Below are positions 25,785-36,050 of a DNA stretch of 64,000 nucleotides, piece after piece. Origin of the DNA: Pseudomonas fluorescens (GTDB lineage Bacteria > Pseudomonadota > Gammaproteobacteria > Pseudomonadales > Pseudomonadaceae); NCBI RefSeq assembly GCF_018614655.1, contig NZ_JAGGOG010000003.1, forward strand, positions 124,001 through 188,000. Reading direction: 5' to 3'. The notes beneath the pieces are model-generated. The model made no database searches and had not been told where the DNA came from. It was given only the letters and a program-made list of their open reading frames with translations. How positions within the stretch are numbered: position 1 is the stretch's first letter; each line of letters begins with the position of its first letter. The position numbers and the translations under genes are program-made.

Positions 25785-26702
25785 ATGACCATGACCACTC
25801 CAACTACTTCGGTAGCAGTCGATCAAAGCCTGCTTTATCCGTCCCCGTACAAAGAATTCTGGCAAGCCTTTTCCAAGAACAAGGGTGCGGTTGCCGGCCT
25901 GTTGTTCATGCTGCTGGTGATATTTTGCGCACTGTTCGCCCCTTGGGTGGCACCGCACAACCCGAGCGAACAGTACCGCGACTTCCTGCTGACCCCGCCA
26001 GCCTGGCTGGAAGGCGGGCAGATGCAATTCCTGCTGGGCACCGACGAACTGGGCCGTGACTTGCTGTCGCGCCTGATCCAGGGTTCGCGCCTGTCATTGC
26101 TGATCGGCCTGTCTTCGGTCGTCATGTCGTTGATCCCGGGGATCCTGCTGGGTTTGTTCGCCGGTTTCTTTCCGCGTCTGCTCGGCCCGACCATCATGCG
26201 TTTGATGGACATCATGCTGGCCCTGCCATCGCTGCTGCTGGCTGTGGCGATTGTCGCCATCCTCGGCCCTGGCCTGATCAACACCGTGATCGCTATCGCC
26301 ATCGTGTCCCTGCCGTCCTATGTCCGCTTGACCCGTGCTGCGGTGATGGGTGAACTGAACCGCGACTACGTCACCGCCGCCCGCCTCGCCGGCGCCGGCC
26401 TGCCACGCCTGATGTTTGTCACCGTGCTGCCTAACTGCATGGCACCGTTGATCGTTCAGGCGACCTTGAGCTTCTCCTCGGCGATTCTCGATGCCGCAGC
26501 CCTTGGCTTCCTCGGCCTTGGCGTACAACCGCCAACCCCTGAGTGGGGCACCATGCTGGCTTCGGCTCGCGACTACATCGAACGCGCCTGGTGGGTAGTG
26601 AGTCTGCCTGGCTTGACCATTTTGCTCAGCGTGCTGGCAATCAACCTGATGGGCGACGGTCTGCGCGATGCGCTGGACCCGAAACTCAAGAACGCCGCCT
26701 GA
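25785..26702 (+). CDS. dppC: dipeptide ABC transporter permease DppC
   Basis: This 305-residue permease has an N-terminal cytoplasmic segment, then a helix near 30-50 ([20 protein letters not shown]). The [20 protein letters not shown] signature of DppC/OppC follows, then the coupling-helix region [20 protein letters not shown]. It is tightly packed: 4 bp after dppB and 10 bp before dppD. Confidence 0.93.
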   Translation: MTMTTPTTSVAVDQSLLYPSPYKEFWQAFSKNKGAVAGLLFMLLVIFCALFAPWVAPHNPSEQYRDFLLTPPAWLEGGQMQFLLGTDELGRDLLSRLIQGSRLSLLIGLSSVVMSLIPGILLGLFAGFFPRLLGPTIMRLMDIMLALPSLLLAVAIVAILGPGLINTVIAIAIVSLPSYVRLTRAAVMGELNRDYVTAARLAGAGLPRLMFVTVLPNCMAPLIVQATLSFSSAILDAAALGFLGLGVQPPTPEWGTMLASARDYIERAWWVVSLPGLTILLSVLAINLMGDGLRDALDPKLKNAA

Positions 26703-26712
26703 GGAGATTCCC

Positions 26713-27681
26713 ATGTCACTGCTAGAAATCAAGAATCTCAATGTCCGCTTCGGCGACAAGACCGCCGTCCCGGTGGTCGACGGCCTCGACATTTCCGTCG
26801 ACAAGGGCGAAGTACTGGCAATCGTTGGCGAGTCGGGCTCGGGTAAATCCGTGACCATGATGGCGCTGATGGGCCTGATCGAGCACCCCGGTATCGTCAC
26901 CGCCGACGCACTGAACTTCGACGGCAAGGACATGCTCAAGCTGAGCAACCGTCAGCGTCGACAGATCGTCGGTAAAGACTTGGCCATGGTGTTCCAGGAC
27001 CCGATGACCGCGCTGAACCCCAGCTACACCGTGGGTTTCCAGATCGAGGAAGTGCTGCGTCTGCACCTGAAGATGTCCAGCAAACAAGCGCGCAAGCGTG
27101 CGATCGAACTGCTGGAAAAGGTCGAAATCCCAGGCGCAGCCAGCCGGATGGACGCCTACCCGCACCAGTTGTCCGGCGGTATGAGCCAGCGTGTGGCAAT
27201 TGCCATGGCGATTGCCGGCGAGCCGAAACTGCTGATTGCCGATGAACCGACCACTGCACTCGATGTGACCATCCAGGCCCAAATCATGGACCTGCTGCTG
27301 GCCTTGCAGAAAGAGCAGAACATGGGCCTGGTGCTGATCACTCACGACCTCGCGGTCGTGGCAGAAACTGCCCAGCGTGTGTGCGTGATGTACGCAGGCC
27401 AAGCTGTTGAAGTCGGCCAGGTACCGCAGTTGTTCGACATTCCGGCGCACCCGTACAGCGAAGCGCTGCTCAAGGCAATTCCCGAGCACAGCCTCGGCGC
27501 CACGCGCCTGGCCACGCTACCGGGTATCGTGCCCGGTCGTTATGACCGTCCGCAGGGTTGCCTGCTGTCACCGCGCTGCCCGTATGTGCAGGAGTCCTGC
27601 CGTGCCCAGCGCCCTGGCCTTGACCCGAAAAGTAACAGCCTCGCCCGCTGCTTCTACCCGCTGAATCAGGAGGTGGCGTAA
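26713..27681 (+). CDS. dppD: dipeptide ABC transporter ATPase DppD
   Basis: This 322-residue ATPase has Walker A GESGSGKS near residues 38-45, Q-loop [12 protein letters not shown], signature [17 protein letters not shown] and Walker [13 protein letters not shown]. The C-terminal oligopeptide-transporter extension has cysteine-rich [20 protein letters not shown], typical of the iron-sulfur-like cysteine set in Dpp/Opp ATPases. GAGGAG precedes the ATG. The stop overlaps the dppF start (TAATG). Confidence 0.93.
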   Translation: MSLLEIKNLNVRFGDKTAVPVVDGLDISVDKGEVLAIVGESGSGKSVTMMALMGLIEHPGIVTADALNFDGKDMLKLSNRQRRQIVGKDLAMVFQDPMTALNPSYTVGFQIEEVLRLHLKMSSKQARKRAIELLEKVEIPGAASRMDAYPHQLSGGMSQRVAIAMAIAGEPKLLIADEPTTALDVTIQAQIMDLLLALQKEQNMGLVLITHDLAVVAETAQRVCVMYAGQAVEVGQVPQLFDIPAHPYSEALLKAIPEHSLGATRLATLPGIVPGRYDRPQGCLLSPRCPYVQESCRAQRPGLDPKSNSLARCFYPLNQEVA

Positions 27682-28652
27682 TGGCCGTCGTACTTACTGC
27701 TCGCGACCTGACCCGTCACTACGAAGTGTCCCGTGGCCTGTTCAAGGGGCACGCATTGGTACGCGCGCTCAATGGTGTGTCGTTCGAACTGGAAGCCGGC
27801 AAGACCCTCGCGGTCGTGGGCGAATCCGGTTGCGGCAAGTCCACCCTGGCCCGCGCCCTGACGCTGATTGAAGAGCCGTCCTCCGGCTCGCTGAAAATCG
27901 CCGGCCAGGAAGTCACCGGTGCCGACAAGGCCCAGCGCAAGCAACTGCGCAAAGACGTGCAGATGGTGTTCCAGAGCCCTTATGCCTCGCTGAACCCACG
28001 CCAGAAAGTCGGTGACCAACTGGGCGAGCCGCTGCTGATCAACACCAACCTGTCCGCCGCCGAGCGCCGGGAAAAGGTCCAGGCGATGATGAAGCAAGTG
28101 GGCCTGCGCCCTGAGCATTATCAGCGCTACCCGCACATGTTCTCCGGTGGCCAGCGCCAGCGGATCGCCCTGGCCCGGGCAATGATGCTACAACCCAAAG
28201 TGCTGGTGGCGGATGAACCGACCTCGGCGCTGGACGTGTCGATCCAGGCCCAGGTGCTCAACCTGTTCATGGACCTGCAGCAGGAGTTCAATACCGCCTA
28301 TGTGTTCATCTCCCACAACTTGGCGGTGGTGCAACACGTTGCCGATGATGTGATGGTGATGTACCTCGGCCGCCCGGTGGAAGTGGGCCCGAAAGAAGAC
28401 ATCTACGCACGTCCCCTGCACCCGTACACCCAGGCGCTGCTGTCGGCCACCCCGACCATCCACCCGGACCCGAACAAGCCGAAGATCAAGATCGTCGGTG
28501 AGTTACCCAACCCGCTGAACCCGCCATCTGGCTGCGCTTTCCACAAGCGTTGTCCGTACGCCACCGAACTGTGCAGCACCGAAGAGCCGGCCTTGCGGCC
28601 ACTGGATAACCGCCAGGTGGCTTGCCACTTTGCGGAACAGTTCATCGCCTGA
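27681..28652 (+). CDS. dppF: dipeptide ABC transporter ATPase DppF
   Basis: This 323-residue partner ATPase of DppD has Walker A GESGCGKST near 49-57, signature FSGGQRQRIALARAM, Walker B VLVADEPTSALD and the C-terminal cysteine motif GCAFHKRCPYATELC. It starts within the dppD stop codon, so it is translationally coupled. It ends the operon. Confidence 0.93.
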   Translation: MAVVLTARDLTRHYEVSRGLFKGHALVRALNGVSFELEAGKTLAVVGESGCGKSTLARALTLIEEPSSGSLKIAGQEVTGADKAQRKQLRKDVQMVFQSPYASLNPRQKVGDQLGEPLLINTNLSAAERREKVQAMMKQVGLRPEHYQRYPHMFSGGQRQRIALARAMMLQPKVLVADEPTSALDVSIQAQVLNLFMDLQQEFNTAYVFISHNLAVVQHVADDVMVMYLGRPVEVGPKEDIYARPLHPYTQALLSATPTIHPDPNKPKIKIVGELPNPLNPPSGCAFHKRCPYATELCSTEEPALRPLDNRQVACHFAEQFIA

Positions 28653-28663
28653 GGTGACACAAA

Positions 28664-28695
28664 AAATGCCCCGGGGATGAGCCCGGAGCATTACT
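28664..28695 (-). terminator. terminator for the leftward small acidic gene
   Basis: ATGCCCCGGG and CCCGGAGCAT arms, with one mismatch, have an A-run on the left that is a T-run on the minus strand. This orientation fits the gene ending at 28767; it may also slow dppF transcripts. Confidence 0.65.
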
Positions 28696-28766
28696 TGAGT
28701 TCTACAGCCCTTCCCATCAGGTTGCGCATCAGCCTGGCGGGAGGGGCTTTCTTTTGCCCGTGCTAT

Positions 28767-29039
28767 TTACGTATCGCTGTCACCGTCGTCATCCGGGTCG
28801 TCGTTGTTATCTGGCCCGCCGGTGGTGCCGTCATCATCATCCTTTGAGCCGCCTTGGCCTTCATCGCCACCTTCAGACTCACTCTTGGCCAGTTGCAAGC
28901 CACTGACTTGCACCACCTTCGCCGCCACAAACCCTGAACCATGACCCTGCACGGCTGTATTAGCCCATGCTGCCGACATGCCCAGCGATAACATCACCAG
29001 CACTTTGATCAACAGCACCAAACGTTGAAAGATACTCAT
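28767..29039 (-). CDS. small exported aspartate-rich hypothetical protein
   Basis: The protein has 90 residues. Residues 1-26 form a signal peptide or membrane anchor (LVMLSLGMSAAWAN). A short central part follows (VQGHGSGFVAAKVVQVSGLQ), then a very acidic, glycine-rich tail from about residue 53 (KSESEGGDEGQGGSKDDDDG and a final DDPDDDGDSDT). The tail looks disordered and could bind calcium or other cations, but no defined repeat such as RTX or EF-hand is seen. I do not recognise the family. It has its own terminator and sits opposite dppF. Confidence 0.6.
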   Translation of the reverse strand: MSIFQRLVLLIKVLVMLSLGMSAAWANTAVQGHGSGFVAAKVVQVSGLQLAKSESEGGDEGQGGSKDDDDGTTGGPDNNDDPDDDGDSDT

Positions 29040-29422
29040 GGTCGATTTCCGTCCAGTCAGTTGGTGAATCCCGCACGACCTGTGTCTTCGGCTTACGCCG
29101 ACTGTCGCCCTTTCTCAAGCTAGTAGCGTTATGGGGTTTTCGCCATCTTGATCACTGTTGTCGGAGGAATTAGCACTTCGCCTATAGAACCAATTGGAAT
29201 ATTAATTATTCCAAATATAGAGAAAGCTTTGCCACCGACAACACACATAAATTCCTTTCACGAAAGCCCGAACACTCTTACGTGAAAAACTATATTAGCG
29301 CTCACGCCACAGAGGCATTATCTGCAACTTGTAACGAGCATGTTTCTGCAATTGCACAATTCAAACATCAAAGATTAAAGTCCGCCCTCTTCAATTTCAT
29401 TACTTAAGGGCGAGCGTTATCT
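29040..29422. other. 383-bp AT-rich divergent intergenic region
   Basis: It separates two divergent orphan genes and is clearly AT-richer than its surroundings from about 29150. It holds an inverted repeat, TTGGAATA/TATTCCAA with a 5-nt spacer (29194-29214), which is a possible regulator site. No ORF with coding character was seen. Confidence 0.55.
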
Positions 29423-29764
29423 ATGAGAGCTATTTCCAAATCCCTGGAAACGTTATTGTCAGATATTTTCGAAGATGGCGACGTATTGATGGGCGAGTTC
29501 AAGGCCTTGCAAGCCGAATCAGACCGCCGCTGGGAAGCAGTGATCGGTGAGCTGGGACCGAACAATACATTGCTATCATTTCAAAGTGCCATGGATGTGG
29601 CCATGCACTTGTTGCACTTGAGCGTGACCCATATAGCGAGTCAGGAACTGACTGACTTGGGTGAGGCGATTGTCAAGGATGCCATTGTTGCGCAAGTTGA
29701 GGCGGTGCGCGTGGGGGCTGAGCTTTCGTTAAAACAACTCCGGGTAGGCCCGAACAGCCTCTAA
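29423..29764 (+). CDS. hypothetical helical protein
   Basis: The protein has 113 residues, with no signal peptide or membrane segment. It is predicted mostly alpha-helical (MRAISKSLETLLSDIFEDGD, LGEAIVKDAIVAQVEAVRVG). AAGGG lies about 12 nt before the ATG. A rho-independent terminator 20 bp after the stop supports a real gene. I do not recognise the family; it might be a small regulatory or immunity-like protein, but nothing in the sequence shows that. Confidence 0.6.
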   Translation: MRAISKSLETLLSDIFEDGDVLMGEFKALQAESDRRWEAVIGELGPNNTLLSFQSAMDVAMHLLHLSVTHIASQELTDLGEAIVKDAIVAQVEAVRVGAELSLKQLRVGPNSL

Positions 29765-29783
29765 TTCAATCGTTATCCGCCAT

Positions 29784-29818
29784 AAAAAAGGGCGAAGTCG
29801 TCACCGCTTCGCCCTCTT
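29784..29818. terminator. bidirectional rho-independent terminator
   Basis: AAAAAAGGGCGAAG/CTTCGCCCTCTT arms lie between the rightward helical gene and the leftward ORF pair, so it can end both. Confidence 0.85.
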
Positions 29819-29840
29819 ATCAATCTTCATAAACACAACC

Positions 29841-29975
29841 TCACCGTCTCCAACCAAGCTTTCCGATAAAATCGTCCATCACACCGTTGAATCCATTGGA
29901 GTATAGACCCCCTCGAGTTTCAACAGCGTCAGGCATAACATCTTTATACCGCGTCAAATTACGAAGAAACACCAT
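29841..29975 (-). CDS. 44-codon ORF overlapping, or extending, the gene before it
   Basis: From ATG 29973-29975 to TGA 29841-29843, one minus-strand frame reads MVFLRNLTRYKDVMPDAVET, then RGGLYSNGFNGVMDDF and IGKLGWRR. The composition is protein-like and the frame ends just before a terminator. It overlaps the preceding gene by 17 bp. It is either a translationally coupled small gene (AAGG lies very close to the ATG) or the true C-terminus of that gene reached by a -1 shift near GTGTTTC. I do not recognise the sequence. Confidence 0.4.
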   Translation of the reverse strand: MVFLRNLTRYKDVMPDAVETRGGLYSNGFNGVMDDFIGKLGWRR

Positions 29976-30387
29976 CCGCCTTCAATATAAAATGCCCCTT
30001 TACATGCTTACTTCGCGAGTCTCGGTGCGCCATAAAATCAAACTGAATGAACACCGTTTTTTGCGAAGAACTAAATATCCCAGTCACAATCCCCGTCTGA
30101 CCACGCCAGACTTCCCCAACACTGTGAAAATTGGCCACGATACCTCCTCCAAGAGAAGTATCGACCCCCCAAAAACTCGCTGCACTCTCATATGTGAATG
30201 CCATATGGACACCCGTTTCTTGGATAGCGACGTCAGTATCCCGCCCCACAAAAAATGTATGGGTATTACCCATGTAAAAACTAGCATATTTATAAGTTGG
30301 GATGACAACTGCCCCACCATCAACGGTGTATTCAAATCTCCCAGAGGCGCTTAGCAGTTTATTTTCTATTTCCTGACTATCTAACAT
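29959..30387 (-). CDS. small beta-rich hypothetical protein
   Basis: The protein has 142 residues from ATG 30387, chosen because GGAGAG lies 7-8 nt upstream; an ATG 15 bp earlier overlaps that site. No signal peptide is seen. The sequence alternates short hydrophobic strands with glycine-rich turns (SFWGVDTSLGGGIVANF, KTVFIQFDFMAHRDS). This loosely recalls the beta-barrel VapA/VapB virulence-associated family, but I cannot confirm it. The gene is AT-richer than its neighbours and may be truncated by a frameshift at its 3' end. A long palindrome lies 66 bp upstream of its start. Confidence 0.5.
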   Translation of the reverse strand: MLDSQEIENKLLSASGRFEYTVDGGAVVIPTYKYASFYMGNTHTFFVGRDTDVAIQETGVHMAFTYESAASFWGVDTSLGGGIVANFHSVGEVWRGQTGIVTGIFSSSQKTVFIQFDFMAHRDSRSKHVKGHFILKADGVSS

Positions 30388-30452
30388 GATATGGCTCTCC
30401 ATATTCGGTCATCGAAAAGGCACATGCCTCCCACCTCTAAAGTAAAAAGCAT

Positions 30453-30500
30453 AACTGTAAGTTGTCAACTGTCAACATTGACAGTTGACAACTTACAGTT
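30453..30500. repeat. perfect 23-bp inverted repeat with 2-nt centre
   Basis: AACTGTAAGTTGTCAACTGT plus CAA is mirrored exactly around a CA dinucleotide. Each arm also contains an internal direct repeat (GTCAACTGTCAAC). It has no T-run, so it is not a terminator. It lies upstream of the leftward beta-rich gene and could be a strong operator or a mobile-element remnant. Confidence 0.8.
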
Positions 30501-30513
30501 CGACCCCATCAGA

Positions 30514-30558
30514 AACTAAAAAGGCCCTACAGATAAAATCTGCAGGGCCTTTTTAGTT
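30514..30558. terminator. bidirectional terminator, 3' of prfC
   Basis: Long arms, AACTAAAAAGGCCCT with CAGAT and the mirrored ATCTG with AGGGCCTTTTTAGTT, are near-perfect. It begins 19 bp after the prfC stop. Confidence 0.88.
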
Positions 30559-30576
30559 CAGTTAGAAATGCCTACA

Positions 30577-32160
<1,584 letters not shown>

Positions 32161-32488
32161 GGGAAATCGCCTGGCAGGTGAGTCAAAAAAGGGCGGCGAG
32201 TATAGCGTAAACCCAGGGTGCCGGACCACCGTTCACCCGGTTAGGGGTGGCTAAAAGCTCCCAAGTGTGGAACCTTTTAAAAGGTGGAGGCGTCCACTCC
32301 CCTGTTACAGCATTCGTACCAGGGGCTGAAAAATCAGCAAGTTAGCCTGACGAGGCTGCGCTCATGGCTCGACCTCATGCCGTTTTGCCGGCATTGGCGA
32401 GCTGCTTTTCGCGACCATATTTGCCGACAGCCAGGAATGGCATTGCCGCTCGGGAATGTGCTCGCCGACTGAATAAAGGAGTCCGCCT
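32161..32488 (+). other. 328-bp upstream region of the osmoprotectant operon
   Basis: This is the divergent region between prfC and the ABC operon. It holds a perfect 14-bp palindrome, ACCTTTTAAAAGGT (32272-32285), and near its end AAGGAG for the first permease. A 62-codon frame at 32284-32472 lacks coding character. No known riboswitch was recognised. Confidence 0.5.
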
Positions 32489-33205
32489 GTGGCTATTCGC
32501 TATGGCAAAGGGCTGATAGGAGGAGCGGTTGTCGTCGCTCTCCTGGCCCTGCTGGTCCACTGGATTGGCATCAACACGATCGAACTGTACCGCGACGATT
32601 TGTTGTTTTACCTGCAAGCTCACCTGATTCTTGTTCTTGTCTCCATGCTTGCCGCCCTGATTGTGGGCATTCCCGCCGGTATCCTGCTCAGCCGTCCGAA
32701 CATGGTCGGGCGCGCAGAACGCTTCATGCAGATCTTCAACATCGGCAACACCGTCCCTCCCCTGGCTGTACTGGCCATCGCTCTCGGCGTCCTCGGCATT
32801 GGCAGCGGCCCTGCGATCTTCGCGCTGTTCCTTGCCTCCTTGCTGCCCATCGTACGTAACACCTATGAAGGCCTGAAAAACGTCCAGGGTTCCTTGAAAG
32901 AAGCCGCTGTCGGCATCGGCATGACCCCGCGCCAGGTGCTGTTTCGCGTGGAGTTGCCCAACGCCGTGCCGATCATCATCGGTGGTGTGCGCGTGGCCCT
33001 GGCGATCAACGTCGGTACCGCGCCCCTGGCGTTCCTGATTGGCGCCAACAGCCTGGGCAGCCTGATCTTCCCCGGCATCGCCCTGAACAATCAGCCGCAA
33101 CTGCTGCTCGGCGCCGCGTGCACCGCGCTGCTGGCCTTGCTGCTCGACGGCCTGGTGACCATGGCCAGCCGCCTCTGGCTGGAACGCGGGTTGCGTCCGT
33201 CTTAA
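32489..33205 (+). CDS. osmoprotectant ABC transporter permease (OpuCB/OsmW/YehW-type)
   Basis: This 238-residue inner-membrane permease has about six helices and the coupling-helix region LKNVQGSLKEAAVGIGMTPR. ANSLGSLIFPGIALNNQPQL is typical of glycine betaine/choline/carnitine OpuC-family permeases. The start is GTG at 32489, 7 nt after AAGGAG. It is the first gene of a four-gene operon (permease, binding protein, permease, ATPase). Substrate is inferred from family: quaternary ammonium osmoprotectants. Confidence 0.88.
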   Translation: MAIRYGKGLIGGAVVVALLALLVHWIGINTIELYRDDLLFYLQAHLILVLVSMLAALIVGIPAGILLSRPNMVGRAERFMQIFNIGNTVPPLAVLAIALGVLGIGSGPAIFALFLASLLPIVRNTYEGLKNVQGSLKEAAVGIGMTPRQVLFRVELPNAVPIIIGGVRVALAINVGTAPLAFLIGANSLGSLIFPGIALNNQPQLLLGAACTALLALLLDGLVTMASRLWLERGLRPS

Positions 33206-33225
33206 GGCTTGGCCAAGGAATCAAC

Positions 33226-34119
33226 ATGAAAAAACTGACTTTGATATTGAGCTGCGTCCTGCTGTTTACAGGCATTGCGCAAGCCGCTGAAAAACCGGTA
33301 ATCCGCATCGGCGCCCGGGTGTTCACCGAACAGACCCTGCTGGCCGAAATCACCTCCCAATACCTGCGCACCAAGGGCTACGACACCCGTGTGACCGGCG
33401 GGCTGGGCAGCAACCTGGCACGCAGTGCCCAGGAGAGCGGGCAACTGGACCTGATCTGGGAATACACCGGCGTGTCGCTGGTGGCCTACAACCATGTCGA
33501 CGAGAAGCTCGACAGCGAACAGTCCTACGCTCGGGTCAAAGAACTCGACGCCAAAAAAGGCCTGGTCTGGCTGTCGCCGTCGAAGTTCAGCAATACCTAC
33601 GCGCTGTCCCTGCCGGAGAACGTGGCCAAGGAATACCCGCAGATCAACACGATCAGCGACCTGACCAAGGCCCTGGCCGAAGACACCCGTGAAAACCGGC
33701 TGGTGGCCCTGGACACCGAGTTTGCCAACCGTTCCGACGGCATGGCGGGCATGGTCAAGCTGTACGGCATGAACCTGACCCGCAAAAACACCCGGCAGAT
33801 GGACGCAGGCCTGGTCTATACCGCCCTGCGTAATGGCCAAGTGTTTGCCGGCCTGGTCTACACCACCGACGGGCGCCTCAACGCCTTCAAATTGAAGTTG
33901 CTGGAAGACGACAAGCATTACTTCCCGGACTACACCGCCGCGCCCGTAGTGCGCCAGGTTTACCTCGACGCCCACCCGCAACTGGCCGCAGAGCTTGCGC
34001 CGCTGGCTGCGCTGTTCGACGACGAAACCATGCGCCAGCTCAACGCGCGGGTGGATGTCGACCATGAAAGCCCGTCCGCCGTTGCCGCCGATTTCCTGCG
34101 TCAACACCCACTCAACTAA
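33226..34119 (+). CDS. osmoprotectant-binding periplasmic protein (OpuAC/OsmX/YehZ-type)
   Basis: The protein has 297 residues with signal peptide 1-20 (LLFTGIAQA). The OpuAC signature follows: IRIGARVFTEQTLLAEITSQ, the ligand-cage region DLIWEYTGVSLVAYN and FAGLVYTTDGRLNAFKLKLL. It captures betaine-like solutes. AAGGAA precedes the ATG; the gene is 20 bp after the first permease. Confidence 0.88.
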   Translation: MKKLTLILSCVLLFTGIAQAAEKPVIRIGARVFTEQTLLAEITSQYLRTKGYDTRVTGGLGSNLARSAQESGQLDLIWEYTGVSLVAYNHVDEKLDSEQSYARVKELDAKKGLVWLSPSKFSNTYALSLPENVAKEYPQINTISDLTKALAEDTRENRLVALDTEFANRSDGMAGMVKLYGMNLTRKNTRQMDAGLVYTALRNGQVFAGLVYTTDGRLNAFKLKLLEDDKHYFPDYTAAPVVRQVYLDAHPQLAAELAPLAALFDDETMRQLNARVDVDHESPSAVAADFLRQHPLN

Positions 34120-34128
34120 GGAGAAGAC

Positions 34129-34782
34129 ATGGAATTCCTGAACGCCTTTTCCCATCTTGACTGGGCACTCGTCCTGCAACTGACTTGGCAGCACATCACC
34201 CTGGTCGGTATCGCAGTCATCCTGGCCATCGTTGTTGGCGTGCCTCTGGGCGTGCTGATGACCCGCTTCCCGACCCTGGCCGGCCCACTGCAAGCCAGCG
34301 CCACGGTACTGCTCACCGTACCGTCCATCGCGCTGTTCGGCCTGCTGTTGCCGTTCTATTCCAAGTTTGGCCAGGGCCTGGGGCCGATGCCGGCGATCAC
34401 TGCCGTGTTCCTCTACTCCCTGTTGCCCATCATGCGTAATACCTACCTGGCCCTGACCGGCGTGGAACCGGGTATTCGCGAAGCCGCCCGTGGCATCGGC
34501 ATGACCTTCGGCCAGCGCCTGCGCATGGTCGAGCTGCCGATTGCCGTGCCGGTGATCCTCGCCGGTGTGCGCACCGCCGTGGTGATGAACATTGGTGTGA
34601 TGACCATCGCCGCCACCATCGGCGCCGGTGGCCTGGGTGTACTAATTCTGGCTTCCATCAGCCGCAGCGACATGTCGATGCTGATCGTTGGCGCCGTACT
34701 GGTCAGTCTCCTGGCCATCTTCGCCGACCTGCTTCTGCAATGGCTGCAACGCACGCTGACTCCAAAAGGATTACTCAAATGA
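34129..34782 (+). CDS. osmoprotectant ABC transporter permease (OpuCD/OsmY/YehY-type)
   Basis: This 217-residue permease has about five to six helices. Its coupling region, VEPGIREAARGIGMTFGQRL, pairs with that of the first permease. GAGGLGVLILASISRSDM is family-typical. AAGGAG precedes the ATG. Its stop overlaps the ATPase start (ATGA). Confidence 0.88.
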   Translation: MEFLNAFSHLDWALVLQLTWQHITLVGIAVILAIVVGVPLGVLMTRFPTLAGPLQASATVLLTVPSIALFGLLLPFYSKFGQGLGPMPAITAVFLYSLLPIMRNTYLALTGVEPGIREAARGIGMTFGQRLRMVELPIAVPVILAGVRTAVVMNIGVMTIAATIGAGGLGVLILASISRSDMSMLIVGAVLVSLLAIFADLLLQWLQRTLTPKGLLK

Positions 34783-35936
34783 TCGAACTTCAAAACCTGA
34801 CCAAGACCTTTCAAAGCAACGGCAAGACCATCACCGCCGTTGATTCCGTGAGCCTGACCGTCAACGAAGGCGAAATTTGCGTATTCCTCGGCCCGTCGGG
34901 CTGCGGCAAAAGCACCACACTGAAGATGATCAACCGCCTGATCAAACCCACCTCGGGCAAGATCCTGATCAACGGCGAAGACACCACCGGGCTCGACGAA
35001 GTGACCCTGCGCCGCAACATCGGCTACGTCATCCAGCAGATCGGCCTGTTCCCCAACATGACCATCGAGGAAAACATCGTGGTCGTGCCCAAGCTGCTGG
35101 GTTGGGATAAGCAAAAGTGCCATGACCGCGCCCGCGAATTGATGAGCATGATCAAGCTCGAACCCAAGCAGTACCTCCATCGCTACCCGCGTGAATTGTC
35201 CGGTGGCCAGCAACAGCGGATCGGCGTGATCCGCGCCCTGGCGGCCGATGCGCCGCTGCTGTTGATGGATGAGCCGTTCGGCGCGGTCGACCCGATCAAC
35301 CGCGAGATGATTCAGAACGAGTTCTTCGAGATGCAGCGTGCGCTGAACAAGACCGTGATCATGGTCAGCCACGACATCGATGAAGCCATCAAACTGGGTG
35401 ACAAGATCGCGATTTTCCGCGCTGGCAAGCTGTTGCAGATCGACCACCCGGACACCCTGCTGGCCCACCCTGCCGACGAATTTGTCAGCAACTTTGTTGG
35501 CCAGGACAGCACGCTCAAGCGCCTGTTGTTGGTGAAGGCCGAAGATGCGGCGGACAACGCACCGTCCGTCAGCCCGGAAACCCCGGTGGCGGATGCCTTG
35601 GAGTTGATGGACGAACATGATCGCCGCTATGTGGTGGTCACCTGCGCCGACAACAAGGCACTGGGTTATGTGCGACGTCGCGACCTGCACCGTCAGACCG
35701 GTACCTGCGGGCAATACCTGCGGGAATTCAACGCCACGGCGGCGTACGACGAGCACTTGCGCATCCTGCTGTCGCGGATGTACGAGTTCAACCGTTCGTG
35801 GCTGCCGGTGATGGACGCCGAGCGGGTGTTCCTGGGGGAAGTGACCCAGGAGTCGATTGCCGAGTACCTGAGCTCCGGTAAGTCGCGTGGGGGCAAGACC
35901 AGTATCGTGTCGCCTGCCGAGACTGCGTTGGCCTGA
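34779..35936 (+). CDS. osmoprotectant ABC transporter ATPase with C-terminal CBS region
   Basis: The protein has 385 residues. The N-terminal ATPase has Walker A GPSGCGKST near 38-46, signature LSGGQQQRIGVIRAL and Walker B LLLMDEPFGAVD. Residues about 255-370 form a CBS-pair region (ALELMDEHDRRYVVVTC and the following FLGEVTQESIAEYL). In OpuA/OpuC systems such domains sense ionic strength or nucleotides and gate transport. It is the last gene of the operon. Confidence 0.9.
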   Translation: MIELQNLTKTFQSNGKTITAVDSVSLTVNEGEICVFLGPSGCGKSTTLKMINRLIKPTSGKILINGEDTTGLDEVTLRRNIGYVIQQIGLFPNMTIEENIVVVPKLLGWDKQKCHDRARELMSMIKLEPKQYLHRYPRELSGGQQQRIGVIRALAADAPLLLMDEPFGAVDPINREMIQNEFFEMQRALNKTVIMVSHDIDEAIKLGDKIAIFRAGKLLQIDHPDTLLAHPADEFVSNFVGQDSTLKRLLLVKAEDAADNAPSVSPETPVADALELMDEHDRRYVVVTCADNKALGYVRRRDLHRQTGTCGQYLREFNATAAYDEHLRILLSRMYEFNRSWLPVMDAERVFLGEVTQESIAEYLSSGKSRGGKTSIVSPAETALA

Positions 35937-35953
35937 CCTGACACAGCGCAGTT

Positions 35954-36050
35954 CAAATGTGGGAGCGGGCTTGCTCGCGAAGGCGGAGTGTCAGTCAAAT
36001 ATGCATAACTGACCCACCGCCTTCGCGAGCAAGCCCGCTCCCACATTTGG
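35954..36050. repeat. REP palindrome pair (GTGGGAGCGGGC type)
   Basis: Two inverted copies of the unit ATGTGGGAGCGGGCTTGCTC flank a 25-30 bp spacer, directly after the osmoprotectant operon; the arms are perfect complements. Confidence 0.88.

Noticed and set aside
29959..30387. Assignment of the beta-rich ORF to the VapA/VapB virulence family
   Set aside because: The resemblance is only a glycine-rich beta pattern; without an alignment it cannot be claimed.
32284..32472. 62-codon frame before the osmoprotectant operon
   Set aside because: It has no ribosome site or protein-like composition and lies in the control region.
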